A stretch of DNA of 64,000 nt, taken from NCBI GenBank assembly GCA_930367215.1, contig OV884060.1, positions 99,720,151-99,784,150 of the forward strand, written 5' to 3'. Each line of letters begins with the position of its first letter. The stretch's first letter is position 1. The position numbers were made by a program, and so were the translations under genes. The notes beneath the pieces were generated by a model. The model was not told the origin of the DNA. It was given only the letters and a program-made list of their open reading frames with translations, and ran no database searches. Below, piece by piece: positions 1 through 10,931 of the stretch. This DNA comes from Pollenia angustigena. Lineage: Eukaryota > Arthropoda > Insecta > Diptera > Polleniidae.

Positions 1-538
1 CACATAAATGCCAAGGAATAAAATCAAAAGTTGGTAGCAGATTTTAATCATTTATGGCTTGTTTTGTTTGCAGCTTTGTTTTTAATCTGTCTGCAAAAAG
101 TTATAAGCATAGCTGCATTTTCCAATTTTTGATGAATTTTAAAAAAACTAAAATTTTAAAATGTGGCTAAAAATTATTTATTTTTTTTGCAAAAACTTTA
201 TTAAGTTTGTTTGACGTTATAGGTTTGTGAAAAAAAGACGCGGTAAAATAGATTAACGAGTTATGTACGTAGTATACAAATTAAAAATTTAAAAGATTTT
301 GTTATTCGTGATTAATTCCCAATTTTTATTCTTGATAAAAACACTGAAATTTACAAAAATTTAACAAAATCTTTTGAATTAAAATTTTGTATTCCCAAAA
401 ATTACTTTGATAATTTTTGTAATATTAAAGAAAATTAATTTTTGGTATTTTTTATGGCGATTGCCATATTTTTCTGAGAAAAATTTGTTACAGTATATAC
501 ATGTAACATTTTCTTATGTTACCTATAATTACTCGAAG
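1..538. other. AT-rich non-coding stretch
   Basis: No open frame here resembles a known protein. The sequence is A/T-runs without a recognisable promoter or RNA gene. It leads into the hairpin that follows. Confidence 0.6.
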
Positions 539-690
539 TGTTACATAGCGTCTTCACCTGACAATTTTTTGTCTTACCAAACGTCAAAGTCTATATAAAA
601 AAAACTCGAAAATTTTTGTCAGCGTTTTTTTAATATGAAGTTTGACGTTTGGTATGACAAAAAATTGTCAGGTTAAGACGCTATGTTACA
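539..690. repeat. Foldback hairpin repeat, 50-bp arms
   Basis: The arms at 539-588 and 641-690 are reverse complements with only about three mismatches, separated by a 52-bp loop. Each outer end reads TGTTACATAGCGTCTT or its complement. No clear target duplication is visible, so this may be a small MITE or a remnant of a larger foldback element. Confidence 0.75.
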
Positions 691-789
691 TGTTGTGCAA
701 TTTCAATAGAACGCAATTAGTGCTTTTATTTGCAACTATTACACTTTCGTCATTAATGTACTTAATGAGCGATTTTTAAAGCTATTTAA

Positions 790-1817
790 AGGAGCATATA
801 GACGACATGTTTTTGTCATCTGACATGTCAAATTTCCTACTGCAAAACACATACATGTCGTGTGTTACCTTTTTAACTTTGCTTCTGTAAAAGCACAGAG
901 TATACAGAGGCGTCACGAGACAGAAAATATTGTGTTTTTCTGTCTTTTTCTTCGAAAGCTGCCCTTTTTGCGTTTTTTGTTTTGATTATGCAATTTGTGT
1001 AGATAGTAGCGGCCTGTTTTTACGCATTGTCACTTCACTAACAAAAAACGTTTTCTTTCTCTTTCTTCGAAAGCTGCCCTCGCAAATGATTTAGGCATTT
1101 TTCATACGTCACTTTTTTCATCTCTGTATACTTTGTGTGTAAAAGTCAGACGCAAACTCATCTGACAAAATTTGAATTAGAGCGTGCTCTATTTTCTTCT
1201 GACAAACCATCTGACATCAGAAATCTATGCCGAGAAGAAACTGGCAGCGGCGTCAACTATTGACGGAATCATTAGCCGGCTGAAGTTAATATTTTACAAT
1301 ACCAAGATATGTATGCTCATCTCACCATTGAATAGAGTTTATGTAAATATAAACATAAAAACCGTTTAATTATAAAATTCTAAATTGGTATCTTTAAAAT
1401 AAAAGAAAAAATGTTAAGATGGCTAAATTATTTTACGGCGCAAATAAATATTTTCGTGGCGGCAGCAAGCTATTTTGAAACCGAGAACTACTTTGGTTTC
1501 TGCAATAACAAAAAAAAAAAAAAAAGAGACAATCACCCTTATTGTGTTTGGCGTATTTAAGATACGTCTACGACAGTTTGGTAATAGATTAAAGAAAAAA
1601 AGTTCACGTTCTCTTTAATCTATTACCAAACAGTGGTAGGCGTATTTAAAATACGCCAAACACAATAAGGGTGAATGTCAGAAGCAAATAACATGTACGT
1701 TTGTGACCGAATATTATAAACCTTATGTAAAACAGCAATTTTGACAGACATGAACAATTGCATGTTACTTGAAAATTTGACATATCAGATGACAAATACA
1801 TGTCGTGTACGGGCGCC
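790..1817. mobile_element. TTAA-flanked inverted-repeat DNA element
   Basis: The ends match as inverted repeats over about 45 bp. The left end carries GACGACATG then TTTGTCATCTGACATGTCAA; the right end carries the complement with TTTGTCATCTGATATGTCAA. TTAA lies immediately outside both ends (786-789 and 1818-1821), as expected for piggyBac-like or other TTAA-targeting elements. No transposase frame is seen, so the element is probably non-autonomous. A nested hairpin lies at 1528-1679. Superfamily assignment rests only on the TTAA. Confidence 0.6.
1528..1679. repeat. Perfect-ended hairpin MITE nested in the TTAA element
   Basis: The outer arms (CACCCTTATTGTGTTTGGCG near 1534 and its complement near 1655-1674) and a second inner arm pair (TTTGGTAATAGATTAAAGA near 1577 and complement near 1612-1630) fold the whole 150 bp into one long hairpin. 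No coding content. Confidence 0.7.
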
Positions 1818-2078
1818 TTAAGCGGTTTCTGCGCGCTATTACGGGTTGGAAACAAATATTAACATCACTAAAGGCTTATAAAAATTAAAACGATTATTAT
1901 ATAAATACACTTTTTTTGATTTTCATGTGTAAATATTTTTATATTTTGTTTTAAAACATTTTTTTTTACAAAATTATGAGCGGTAATTATTATGACAAAC
2001 AAAACATTTGTTGTACAAACAAAGTAGTAAGTACCAAAGTTGTAGAACAGGGCAATATGAACCCCTTACTTGAGGGTT

Positions 2079-2394
2079 ACACGATCAAGTTTTGCCTATC
2101 AATTTTTAATACACTCACACTTTTTTACCAATACACTCATACTTTTAAAAATTGATACGAACTTGCCTTTAAAATTCTCTTGCCAGTGAGTGTTTCAATT
2201 TACGTTCAAGAAAACAGCTGATTTCAAGGTAAGTGAGCAAATTTTTCGTTTCTCTTTATAAATTTTTTTTTTTTAATGACATCTTGAAAGTAAATTGCTT
2301 ACAACTTGCGTGCAGCCTACGTCACAGCTGCCAATTTTTGCATATTTTGACAAACAGTATATGTAAAAGACTATCAAGAAAAACTTGATCGTGT
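2079..2394. mobile_element. TIR element, ACACGATCAAGTTTT family, copy 1
   Basis: Starts with ACACGATCAAGTTTT and ends with its reverse complement at 2380-2394. The interior shares sequence with the inverted copy at 5670-6384 (for example GCAGCCTACGTCACAGCTG and an A/T-rich GAGTGTG segment). About 316 bp, no coding potential. Exact target duplication is not clear. Confidence 0.65.
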
Positions 2395-2652
2395 GGCTGC
2401 AATGTAAATCAAATCTACAAGATTTCGGCCTAATGTAGTATAAACCATTTTAGAAACTTACGTATTTTCATCACACCGGAGGTGCATTTTAACGGAGTAT
2501 ATTGAAGGTGGTAGCATTTTTATACAATTGCAAAGACAATCGAAATTAACTCAGGTAATTTTCATGTTGTTTTTGTAAATATTGTAAAACTGCAACCATC
2601 TGCTTTTTTGTTATTATTTTTGATTTAACTTATACCATCCGCGTAAACATAA

Positions 2653-2802
2653 TGCTGGGTACACACAGTGCAACCTACATGCAATCTGTTTCAATGCAAC
2701 CTCAAAATATCAAAGCGTTTTGATGTTGATGCAATCTGGAATGAATGAAAATGAATTTATTCACTAGATTGCGTAAATGTGTTGCATAGTGTGTACCCAG
2801 CA
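2653..2802. mobile_element. 150-bp MITE with TAA target duplication
   Basis: The terminal inverted repeats are TGCTGGGTACACACAGTGCA and its near-complement. TAA flanks both sides (2650-2652 and 2803-2805). A 3-bp TAA duplication is characteristic of PIF/Harbinger elements. A truncated second copy lies at 5017-5114. Confidence 0.8.
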
Positions 2803-2917
2803 TAAAGTATACTCTCAACAGACTTTTATTTTTCTCTTTTAAACACGGAGAGAATTTCATATTATTTTGATTCTACAAAGTCGTAATACATTGTATTACC
2901 GTGTAAACTGGCCTTAA

Positions 2918-4110
2918 GTAACCTGACGGAGATACAATTCTATTTGGGTTCGATATAGTAACAATTGCAGGTGTGTGGTCGGATGATAGTTCTAAGGTAG
3001 CTTCAACATGAATCGTTTCTGTAGGGATGTTTTTAACCACGCCAAAGTCGATTACATCTGGAATTTTTTGCTGATCTGGCCTACTGATCAGCAAAATGTT
3101 GGTTGTCCGCTCGCGCCAACATTTAAACCCATTTTAGATATTGTGTTAAACAAAACACGACCTTTTGGTGTTATAAGTCGTGACCTCCAGAAGGTATGTT
3201 TAGCTTTATAATCGCCAGCGGCCGGAAAACAGGGCCACGATTTAAAATATTTATAATATTGGCTTTCTGATATGAAAAATCTAGGTGGAGAGTATAAAGA
3301 AGAAATAACTTTGTTTCGATTTAGCTCTTCAACACAAATATTCGTTGCTTGCAGATAATCTTCACAATGATCAAACATTAAGTAGTGTTTTGTTCGGGCT
3401 TTTATCAAAATGGTAGAGCCTCCACAAGCTCTCGAGGGTCCTTAGTATCGTATAACCATTAATTTTAAACGTATTTCTTGAGGTCAAGTGAGTTTCAGAA
3501 ACCAACATGACATCAATTTGTTTATTTTTTAGAAAGTATTCTAATTAATTTTTATGTTGGCGGATGCCGTTTGCGTTCCAAAAATAGATTTTTAAACAAT
3601 TCATGGGTTGTTAAGTACAGCTTGCAATAACATCGATTGCATTCTAAGAATTTCCTGCATCATATTACCCATTGTGTTCGTAAAATTATTAACTGTTTGC
3701 ACTTATGTTTCCATGTTTTTTTTCAAGACAACAAGACAAAATTAGAAACAGGAGTTTTTTCATTAATTGGCGAAGCACTTTGCATTGGCACATGGTTTGA
3801 TTTTAGGATGTTAGCGTAGGGGGTTCTGTTATTACTAGGCTGCGGAACCTGAATGTCATTAGTGTTTAATTGCATTTGAGGGGGATTAGTTTTCGGTCCA
3901 AGCGACTGCTTGACGATGGTGTATACACGGCATCCTCTATAATTGGCAGTGTGATTACCGCCACAATCGCTACATTTTTTAACGTTGGGTTCGTTTTTAG
4001 ACTTATCGCAAAGAACTGTACCATGTTATTTACGACATACTACGCAAACGGGGGGTAAGTGGCAGTATGACTTAGTATGCCCAATTTGTTGGATGTTGAG
4101 TTGGGGTCAA
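2918..4110 (-). pseudogene. Jockey-type LINE fragment (ORF1 end plus endonuclease)
   Basis: Reading the minus strand, about 4110-3600 corresponds to the C-terminal part of the ORF1 gag-like protein and 3600-2918 to the N-terminal endonuclease of ORF2. Endonuclease pieces include ISSLYSPPRF, AAGDYKAKHTFW and LELSSDHTPAIVTI. It is collinear with the better copy at 28.2-32.9 kb (the same motifs occur there at 30.4-30.8 kb). Frames are broken by several indels and the ZnF region is degraded. Both element ends are missing, so this is an old internal fragment with no function. Confidence 0.85.
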
Positions 4111-4126
4111 AGTTTGACATTTTGGC

Positions 4127-4845
4127 CATACAGGTGTTCTTTCTTATCCATGTAACTTATTACCTATTGGTGTAAGCAAAATTTATCCCAAGTTGCATCG
4201 ATAGCTATTTGATCCATCCTTTGAAAAATTTTTTTTGTTTTTTTAAAAAATTTTTTATATTTAAAACTTTTTTTTTTTTTTTTTTGCTCAAAAGAAAGCT
4301 TATGTCTTTTCCTCTAAGGTATTTTTGGGATGCGAGCGGCTTATGTATAAAAACAAAATAATTTCTAAGTGCTGGTTCACACACGTCAAGTTTGACTCTT
4401 CAAGTCTTGAGCTTTTAGGAGAGAAGGGAAAAGAGAATGCCATTTATTTTCCCCTCTCTCCTAAATACTCAAGACTTGAAGAGTCAAACTTGACGTGTGT
4501 GAACCGACACTAACTCTAGACGAGGGTTTTTCAATTTTTAGCATATGCAGTGTTCTTTCTCATCTATGTAACGTATTACCTATTGGTGTTAGCAAAATTT
4601 TTACCAAGTAGCTTCGATAGCTATTTGATCAATATTTTGAAATTTTTTTTTGTTTTTTTTAAAAACATTTTTTTTAAATTTAAAATATTTTTTTTTAAAT
4701 TAATTTTTTTTTTTTATTTTTGTATAATCCGGAATGTTTTTTGTTTTTTTTTTTTTGCTCAAAAGGAAGCTTATGTCGTTTCCTTTAAGGTAGTTTGGTC
4801 GCTTTTTGGGATGTGAGTGGATTATATATAAAAAAACAATAAGAT
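4127..4845. repeat. Two direct copies of a 240-300 bp repeat around a MITE
   Basis: The segment 4127-4365 recurs at about 4541-4845. Shared blocks include ATTACCTATTGGTGT, CGATAGCTATTTGATC, a long T-rich tract and a TTTTGCTCAAAAG-AAGCTTATGTC block. The MITE at 4369-4510 sits between them. No coding content. Confidence 0.65.
4369..4510. mobile_element. 142-bp hairpin MITE, GTGCTGGTTCACAC family, copy A
   Basis: Nearly the whole element folds back on itself (left arm GTGCTGGTTCACACACGTCA, right arm its complement with one or two changes). TAA flanks both ends (4366-4368, 4511-4513), matching a PIF/Harbinger-type insertion. Confidence 0.85.
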
Positions 4846-5016
4846 TCAAATTTTACCTCCTCAATACATTCTTAATTAATTAAATTCTCTTTGATGAATG
4901 TTGTTTCCGGGCAATTTGAATATTCGCCTAAGTGGCAAGAAATTATTGCATTAGGACAAATCGTGCAAATCTTCTGGTGAATCATCTGTATAATACTCTA
5001 AGTTGATTTACTTTAA

Positions 5017-5114
5017 TGCTGGGTACACACAGTGCAATCTACAGCAATCTGTTTCAATGCAACTTCAAAATATCAAAGCGTTTTGATGTTGATGCAATCT
5101 AGAATGAATGAAAA
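5017..5114. mobile_element. Truncated second copy of the TGCTGGGTACACAC MITE
   Basis: Begins TGCTGGGTACACACAGTGCA after TTAA and follows the copy at 2653-2802 almost base for base up to GAATGAATGAAAATGAATG. It then runs into the SINE-like repeat, so the right end is lost or displaced. Confidence 0.7.
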
Positions 5115-5600
5115 TGAATGCTCTAATGTTTACATTTGTACTTCAATTTGTACAAATAAAAAAAAAAAAATGTCGACGAAAGTGGACAAAAAAACATAAT
5201 AAACAAATGTATTCAGGTTTTCAAGACAAAGTCTTGACAGAAAGAATACGAAAAAATAGAGGAAAGGAGGCAACATGTAATTTAAAATTTAGGTGATAAT
5301 AACAGCAAATTTCGAATCACCAGTACTACTGGTTAAAGATTGATGTTTGACTATTGGCTTAACGGGCACCGCAGTGGTGCAGTGGGTAGAACTCAAAGAT
5401 CTTCCAACGATAGAATGTGGTGATTCTTGAAACATGTAAAGATCAACCCGGTTCGAATCCCAGCTCAGCCAAGAAAAATTATCAATAAATTTTAATAAAA
5501 ATTCCAAGTCTTAAAAATTCCTTCCCTCAGTGAAAATTAAATTTGATGAACTCAAGCCTAATTAAAGAATATCAAAAATTAAAAAAGAAATTTTAAGTTG
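5108..5600 (+). repeat. tRNA-related SINE, variant head
   Basis: A Pol III type A-box-like stretch (TGGTGCAGTGGGTAGAA, about 5374) and an exact B-box (GGTTCGAATCC, about 5451) lie inside a longer repeat. Its upstream part (ACATGTAA, GCAAATTTCGA, GATTGATGTTTGAC) and downstream tail (AATTATCAATAAATTTTAAT, then AAATTTGATGAACTCAAGCC) match the repeat family at 23.3, 26.5-28.2 and 32.9 kb. The tRNA-like middle part differs from those copies. It is not a functional tRNA gene because no cloverleaf with acceptor pairing is evident. Confidence 0.65.
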
Positions 5601-5765
5601 TCCGATTTTTTTTTGACGATTTTTCAAAGCGAGAAAGACGATTTTAATATTTTTTCTCACCCTGCGGCAACACGATCAAGTTGTTCTTGATAGTATTTTA
5701 CATATACTGCTTGTCGAAACTTACATAAATTGAAAGCTGTGACGTAGGCTGCACTCAATTTGTAA

Positions 5766-6029
5766 TGCTGGTTCACACAGGTCAAGTTTGACTCTTCAAG
5801 TCTCGAGCTTTTAGGAGAGAGGGGTAAAGAGAATGGAAAGGGGTACATACTTGACCGTACCAGTCAGTTTTGTATTTTTCTTTTCTTTTTTCATCCGTAA
5901 TATAATAAAAAGCTACAAAGTTGAAGGAAAAGAAAACAAAAATTAATTTTGTGCATGAACGTGAACGCAAGTTCAAAAGAAAATTTAAATAAAACTGTTC
6001 AAGTAAACTTGACCTGTGTGAACCAGCAC
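5766..6029. mobile_element. GTGCTGGTTCACAC MITE, copy B (longer interior)
   Basis: TGCTGGTTCACACAGGTCAA at the left and its complement at the right, flanked by TAA (5763-5765, 6030-6032). The interior is about 120 bp longer than copies A and C and T/A-rich. The left half matches copy A. Confidence 0.8.
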
Positions 6030-6054
6030 TAAGCAATTTACTTTCAAGAGTTAA

Positions 6055-6195
6055 GTGCTGGTTCACACACGTCAAGTTTAACTCGTCAAGTCTTGAGTTT
6101 TTGGAGAGAGGGGAAAAGATATGGCATCCTCTTTTCCCTTCTCCTCATAAAGCTCAAGATTTGATGAGTCAAACTTGCCGTGTGTGAATCGGCAC
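6055..6195. mobile_element. GTGCTGGTTCACAC MITE, copy C
   Basis: A 141-bp hairpin with TAA on both sides (6052-6054, 6196-6198). Same terminal sequence and same AGGAGAGAGGGG-type centre as copy A, with scattered substitutions. Inserted 22 bp from copy B. Confidence 0.85.
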
Positions 6196-6812
6196 TAACC
6201 AAGACAACAATTTATAAAGACGAACATGTAATCAGCTGTTAAATTGAAAGTAAAATTGCCGAACGAATGGAAAGGTGAAATTGAAAGCCATCTCATGGTC
6301 AATTTAAAAAGTGTGAGTGTGTTAGTAAAAAAATGAGTGTGTATTGCAAATTGAATGGAATTGAAAGGCAAAACTTGATCGTGTGGCCACCAAGTCAGGA
6401 AATTTACGTTTTTTTCACAAATTTATCTGGCAGCCATGCCTGTAGTTGAATTCGCCTTGGTTTTGTTTTTGTTTCATATCAAGGCGAATTTATAATTCGC
6501 CTTGTTTCAGATCATTTTAATTTAAACCAGTGATGGAAAATTGAAAAATCGAGATGGTACTGAGCACCAAGCAAAGTAGTAGTTTTGTCAATATTTTGGT
6601 ACTTTTTTCAAACACATATTTATTGAAAAACAAACTTGAAAATAATAAACAAAAATACATAAAATAAAAAACTTATTAATTTTAATAAAAAAAAATATAA
6701 AATATTTTGGTTAAGAAACTAAAAATAATTTAATTTTTGAAATAAACAATTATGTAAATGCGTATGTATGTATTTGCATACATACTATGTATTTGCTTAT
6801 GATTTAATGTAA

Positions 6813-7447
6813 CCCAGCTAACATAGGCTGTTTGTTAGACGATTATGTTTAATATACAACTGCTAAAAGAATCTTCTGATGATTTTCTGACTAGTAACAA
6901 AAACATCTACATTTTTTTTTATTTATTACTTTTTTATTGATTTTTTTGACACGATCGTCTTTTTATCTTGGAATGAACCTTTTCGGACTCACTGTATGAG
7001 TCGTATAACAATTACTGAGCTACCTAAATAAGAGCGTTTTTGAAACAATTTCAATAAAACAAACGGGCCTAAGGATTTGTGAAAAGGATTTTCCGACAGG
7101 ATGGTGTAGATTTCGCGAACTTAAGGTTTGTTTTATATAAATTGTATAAAAATTAGAAGTTTTGGCATGTAAAATACGCTTGATGACCTTCTTTAGGTAG
7201 CTCAGTTATACGGCTAAGCATTTCACAAGTTGTAAAATAATCCCAATATGAGTCTCATACGACTCTTGGCGTGTTTTTTGAAAGACTCGTTTGATAAGCT
7301 CTACATACATCATAAACAATTCCCTTTATGATTAATTTGTGCGTCTTTCGGAATCGTCTACAATAAAAAAATGAGCTGGTCGACGGTCAAAAACACTCTT
7401 TATGAGATTCCCAGTAGACTTCTAGACGATTGAAAATGTAAGCTGGG
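6813..7447. repeat. Possible TIR element inside the hAT remnant
   Basis: CCCAGCTAACAT at 6813 is nearly the complement of ATGTAAGCTGGG ending at 7447. The interior has no coding sequence but repeated GAGTCGTATAA-like blocks. The TIRs are short and no target duplication is clear. Confidence 0.35.
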
Positions 7448-7977
7448 AAGGTACGCACATTTCGGTGACTACGACTATTAGGAATTTTGTTCAATTTACT
7501 CAATGATATCATTAGTAATATGTATTATAATTGTAACAACAAGAATCAGCTGATTTTATTAAATCTTTAGTTTTAATTAAATTTGAAAGAGTTTTTACTT
7601 GCAAACGATTTCTTTCTTTCTTAACTACTGCCGATAAATAGGTTATTGGCAATATTTCGATAGCAATACGTGAAATATCAGGAAACATAAGTTCGTCCAT
7701 TTCGTTCGTAATTTGGCTTACATTTTTCCAAAAAATCGAAATATCTTAATATGTATATAGAATAAAGTATGTAGGTAAGTATGTAGGTATATAGAATAAA
7801 AATGTTTTGTCTTTAGTTTTTGATTACTTAGGTATTAAGACTGGGTAATATATTTTAATGGCCCACATGGGCTTTGTATTACCTAACTGATGAATAAAAT
7901 AAATAAATAAAATAAATAAATAAATTTTTTAAATGTTTTATTTCTGGGAATTAAAAAATACATCTTTGTTTCAACGT

Positions 7978-8471
7978 TTAAAATTTAAGTTCCAAAAAAT
8001 GTAAGGCTTTCATTTTTATGTCCGCTTTCAGAGTTTTGTAATTAAAAAAATACGTTATCGCTTTCCATTGTTCCAAAAATCTTTCAACCACAGCCTGTCT
8101 CGAAAGCCATCTAGTTTGGGCGTACCTTAAAATAACGTGAACTTCTGTTCCAAAATAGTCCTGAAAATGTTGAAGTTCTTCCTTTCGGCTTGAGCTATTA
8201 CAAAAGTAAAAAATTATTTCCTTCATAAATGCATCAATTTTTGTAGGTAGACAGGTGTAAGTAAGCTGCAGACGAAGCAAGCTAAGTTTAAATTGTGGCA
8301 TTCAAAGCCATTTACGAAGAAATTTGGTAACAATTCTTTTAATCTAGCCTGAACACCACTTAATTGCCCCATCATGACATTGCAATTATCAGCCGTAAGC
8401 CCAATAATTTTTACAGAGGAATATTGCTTTTCCTCAAAACGTCTACAATTTTGTCTGTAATTCCATAACAT
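7978..8471 (-). pseudogene. hAT-family transposase fragment
   Basis: Two overlapping minus frames give one broken protein. The first part has KIIGLTADNCNVMMGQLSGV and GFECHNLNLACF; the second has YFGTEVHVILRYAQTRWLSR. The TADNCNVM (catalytic Asp region) and TRWLSR motifs are typical of the ZBED/KIAA1586-like hAT transposase core. The N-terminal zinc finger and the C-terminal dimerisation region are absent here, and there is a frameshift near 8300. Inactive. Confidence 0.8.
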
Positions 8472-8559
8472 AACAAGGAAAGAGTACTAAAACTGATGAG
8501 GGGGTACCGTGGTATATTTGGGATGAAAAAGTACCGAAGTACTGAATTTTCCATCACTG

Positions 8560-9280
8560 AATTGGTAATCAAGTAGAAAAGTTACGTATTTTGCTTTGTT
8601 TGTGGTAAAAATATTTATCTTTAAATTTTTTTTATTTAAATAAATGAATAAAAAATTATAATTGGTGGTAATTAATTAAAAAGTTAAAAGAAATAAGTGC
8701 TAAATTATGAAGGTCAATCTGTTAGACGACGTGTAGATAACTTGCCAAAGATATTGTCAATAGTTTCTATTTTTATTATCAGTGCAGAAGAAAAAAAAAC
8801 TTAAAAAATTGTTAAACGAGGAACGTGTTTGGAAGAGACGAATAAGCCACAACACCAAAGAAAATAATACATAATAAGGTAAAGAAACAATGTCAAAATG
8901 ACAGCTCCTATTTGATTTTATCACAATTATCAGCTGGTGCAATTTAATTCGTTTTAGAAAATATTGCTAAAAGAAATAAAAAAAATTTTACAAAGAAGAC
9001 AGCTAATAAAATAAATAAATTATCAGTTTTTTTTAGATAAATATCTTTTGTAAATTAAAAAAGAAAATTAATTTTTTAATCTTTTTGGGCGATTCTTCTT
9101 TGTTTGAAAAATATTGTGCGTGTGTGTTTGTGTACCTATATTGTTAAATCAATTGTTATGAAAATATTAAATTTAGCAATTTCGTTCATGCTAAATTTTT
9201 TGAATAATCTTAAAATAATAAAAAATTATTTTATACAGCATACGTACACAAATTTTAGAAGCTTAATCAATCTCATAAAT
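8560..9280. other. Upstream region of the kelch gene
   Basis: AT-rich non-coding DNA between the hAT remnant and the kelch start codon; presumably holds its 5' UTR and promoter. No TATA box, initiator or other site can be assigned with confidence. The frame remains open upstream of the chosen ATG to 9104, but that extension is low-complexity and unlike the family. Confidence 0.4.
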
Positions 9281-9979
9281 ATGGATCAGAACGAAGAAAA
9301 CATGCAGGAAGAAGAGCATATAGAACAGGAGAATTTACTCGAACGGAACGCTAACCAGCATCCATATGAGCCTTTACAAAATTTGGCTCTAGAGGACATT
9401 GGTGTCAATGTGGAATATGTAGGAATGGACGTCGTTGATGATAGTTCAAATGAAAGCGATGAGGAGAGTGACAATAGCGTGGCTGTTGATGATGAAGACG
9501 ACGACGAAGATGATATTAACAATTATAACGAACTAGATGAAATAATGGATCAAGACAGTGTGTCATCCGACGAGTACGACATATCTGAAATGGATCCAGA
9601 ATACGCGGTCCGTAATTTTAGACGCATGCACAAAATGCTTATAAGACGACACCAGGAGCTAAAAAAACCTGCGTACTCTTTTCAACCATTACGACTCATT
9701 CAATGCTTTTACAAAAATCGTCATGATTCCTGTACGTATCCGATAGCACGCAGTGGCCATCGTATAATCGCTTCAGAATCTCATCTTTATTCTTTGGGTG
9801 GATACAATCCAAAAAGTAGAACAAACGCAATGCATCGCGGTACATGCATGCTATTTCAGGAATTATGGGCATACAATTTTGCCACAAATCGGTGGAAACT
9901 TCTTCAAAATGCAGACAATTCTGATATGCCAAGAGAATTAGCTTCAAACGCGTTGGCCATTTATAATAATGTTTTGATT
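9281..9979 (+). CDS. Kelch protein, KLHDC10/slim-like, first coding exon
   Basis: A 233-codon open exon. Residues 1-110 are very acidic with runs of D/E, typical of a disordered N-terminus. From about residue 140 a conserved kelch start appears: PIARSGHRIIASESHLYSLG, then FQELWAYNFATNRWKLL and MPRELASNALAIYNNVLI. These match the first two kelch repeats of KLHDC10, a kelch substrate receptor of cullin-2 ubiquitin ligases known in flies as slim. The start at 9281 was chosen over an upstream in-frame ATG at 9104, whose extra residues look like translated UTR. The exon ends at a strong donor (ATT|GTAAGT) in phase 0, exactly where the next residues should be VFGGTG. No following exon is visible in the window, so the intron is very long or the gene is broken. 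It is the only likely host gene seen. Confidence 0.8.
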
Positions 9980-10897
9980 GTAAGTACTTTTGTGCGTAAG
10001 TATGTAATACAATTTTAATAACTACCTACATATTTATATAGGTTTGTACCTACGTATAGTAATTTACAATTATTGCACAAACAGTTTAATCCTTTATAAC
10101 TACATATGTAGGTACATTTAATTTTTTGCCCATTTACTTCAATAAAGCAATAAATTAAAAAAATACTATTTTCGGTAGCTCCGTAAAAATATCGTTATAA
10201 ACAAAATATATCACTTATTTAAAAAAAATTAAATACTGTACCTTATTACGACCCTTGCAAAACTGAGATTTTTGTTAACGCGTAATAACAAGTACTATTA
10301 CGGCATATATCTCTTTACTTGGCAAAAAAATCGTGTAACCGGGACGTATTGTATATTAACAAACTATATATAGTAAACAAAAATTATAATTAACAAATTC
10401 ACATACATATCTATATACATAAATACCTTCATACTAAATTTAAATGTTTGAATTTGAGGATTACATGTTAAATTTTCCTACTTAGTACATATTACCGAAT
10501 TCTATAAACTTTAAAAATAAATTAATAATACATGTCAGATAAGTAAAAAATAGTAAAATGAGAGTTTAAATATAATGTACATAATAAAAATGTATAACGA
10601 TTCCATTCTCGTCTATATACATACATATATATATGTTTTATGTTCATACTGCCTGTTTTTTTAAAATGAAAACTAAATTTTATGTAAGAAATTATATTTA
10701 AAATAATAGTAAAATACATAAATTTGTTTTTGTTTTCAATATAATTTCTCACACGAAATTTTGTTTTCATTTTCTGAAAACAGGCTGTTAGTTCTGTTTT
10801 AACATATGTATTTTGTAAAAAATTTGTGGCGCGTAGTTTTTTTAGACTAAAAAAAGTTCATATTTTCGATACGCTCTGCAACGATATTCTAAACAAA

Positions 10898-10931
<34 letters not shown>

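Larger units (their letters stand above)
5670..6384. mobile_element. TIR element, ACACGATCAAG family, copy 2, inverted and disrupted
   Basis: Starts with ACACGATCAAGTT and ends AACTTGATCGTGT. Interior blocks match the copy at 2079-2394 in the opposite orientation (AGCTGTGACGTAGGCTGCA; GCAATTTACTTTCAAGA; AATCAGCTGTT). Two GTGCTGGTTCACAC MITEs (5766-6029, 6055-6195) have inserted into it, which gives relative ages. Confidence 0.7.
6538..8559 (-). mobile_element. hAT-type transposon remnant
   Basis: The left end CAGTGATGGAAAATTGAAAA and right end AATTTTCCATCACTG are inverted repeats starting CAGTG, the usual hAT form. A decayed hAT transposase lies inside on the minus strand (7978-8471). An exact 8-bp target duplication is not visible. 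A second copy of the left end, including the ACCAAGCAAA block, occurs at 12366. Confidence 0.7.

Noticed and set aside
5362..5475. A possible tRNA gene with A and B boxes
   Set aside because: The boxes are too far apart and no cloverleaf pairing is visible. The segment is part of a dispersed repeat, so it was called a SINE.
6530..8567. An 8-bp target duplication for the hAT remnant
   Set aside because: The flanking octamers do not match, so only the TIRs and transposase support the call.
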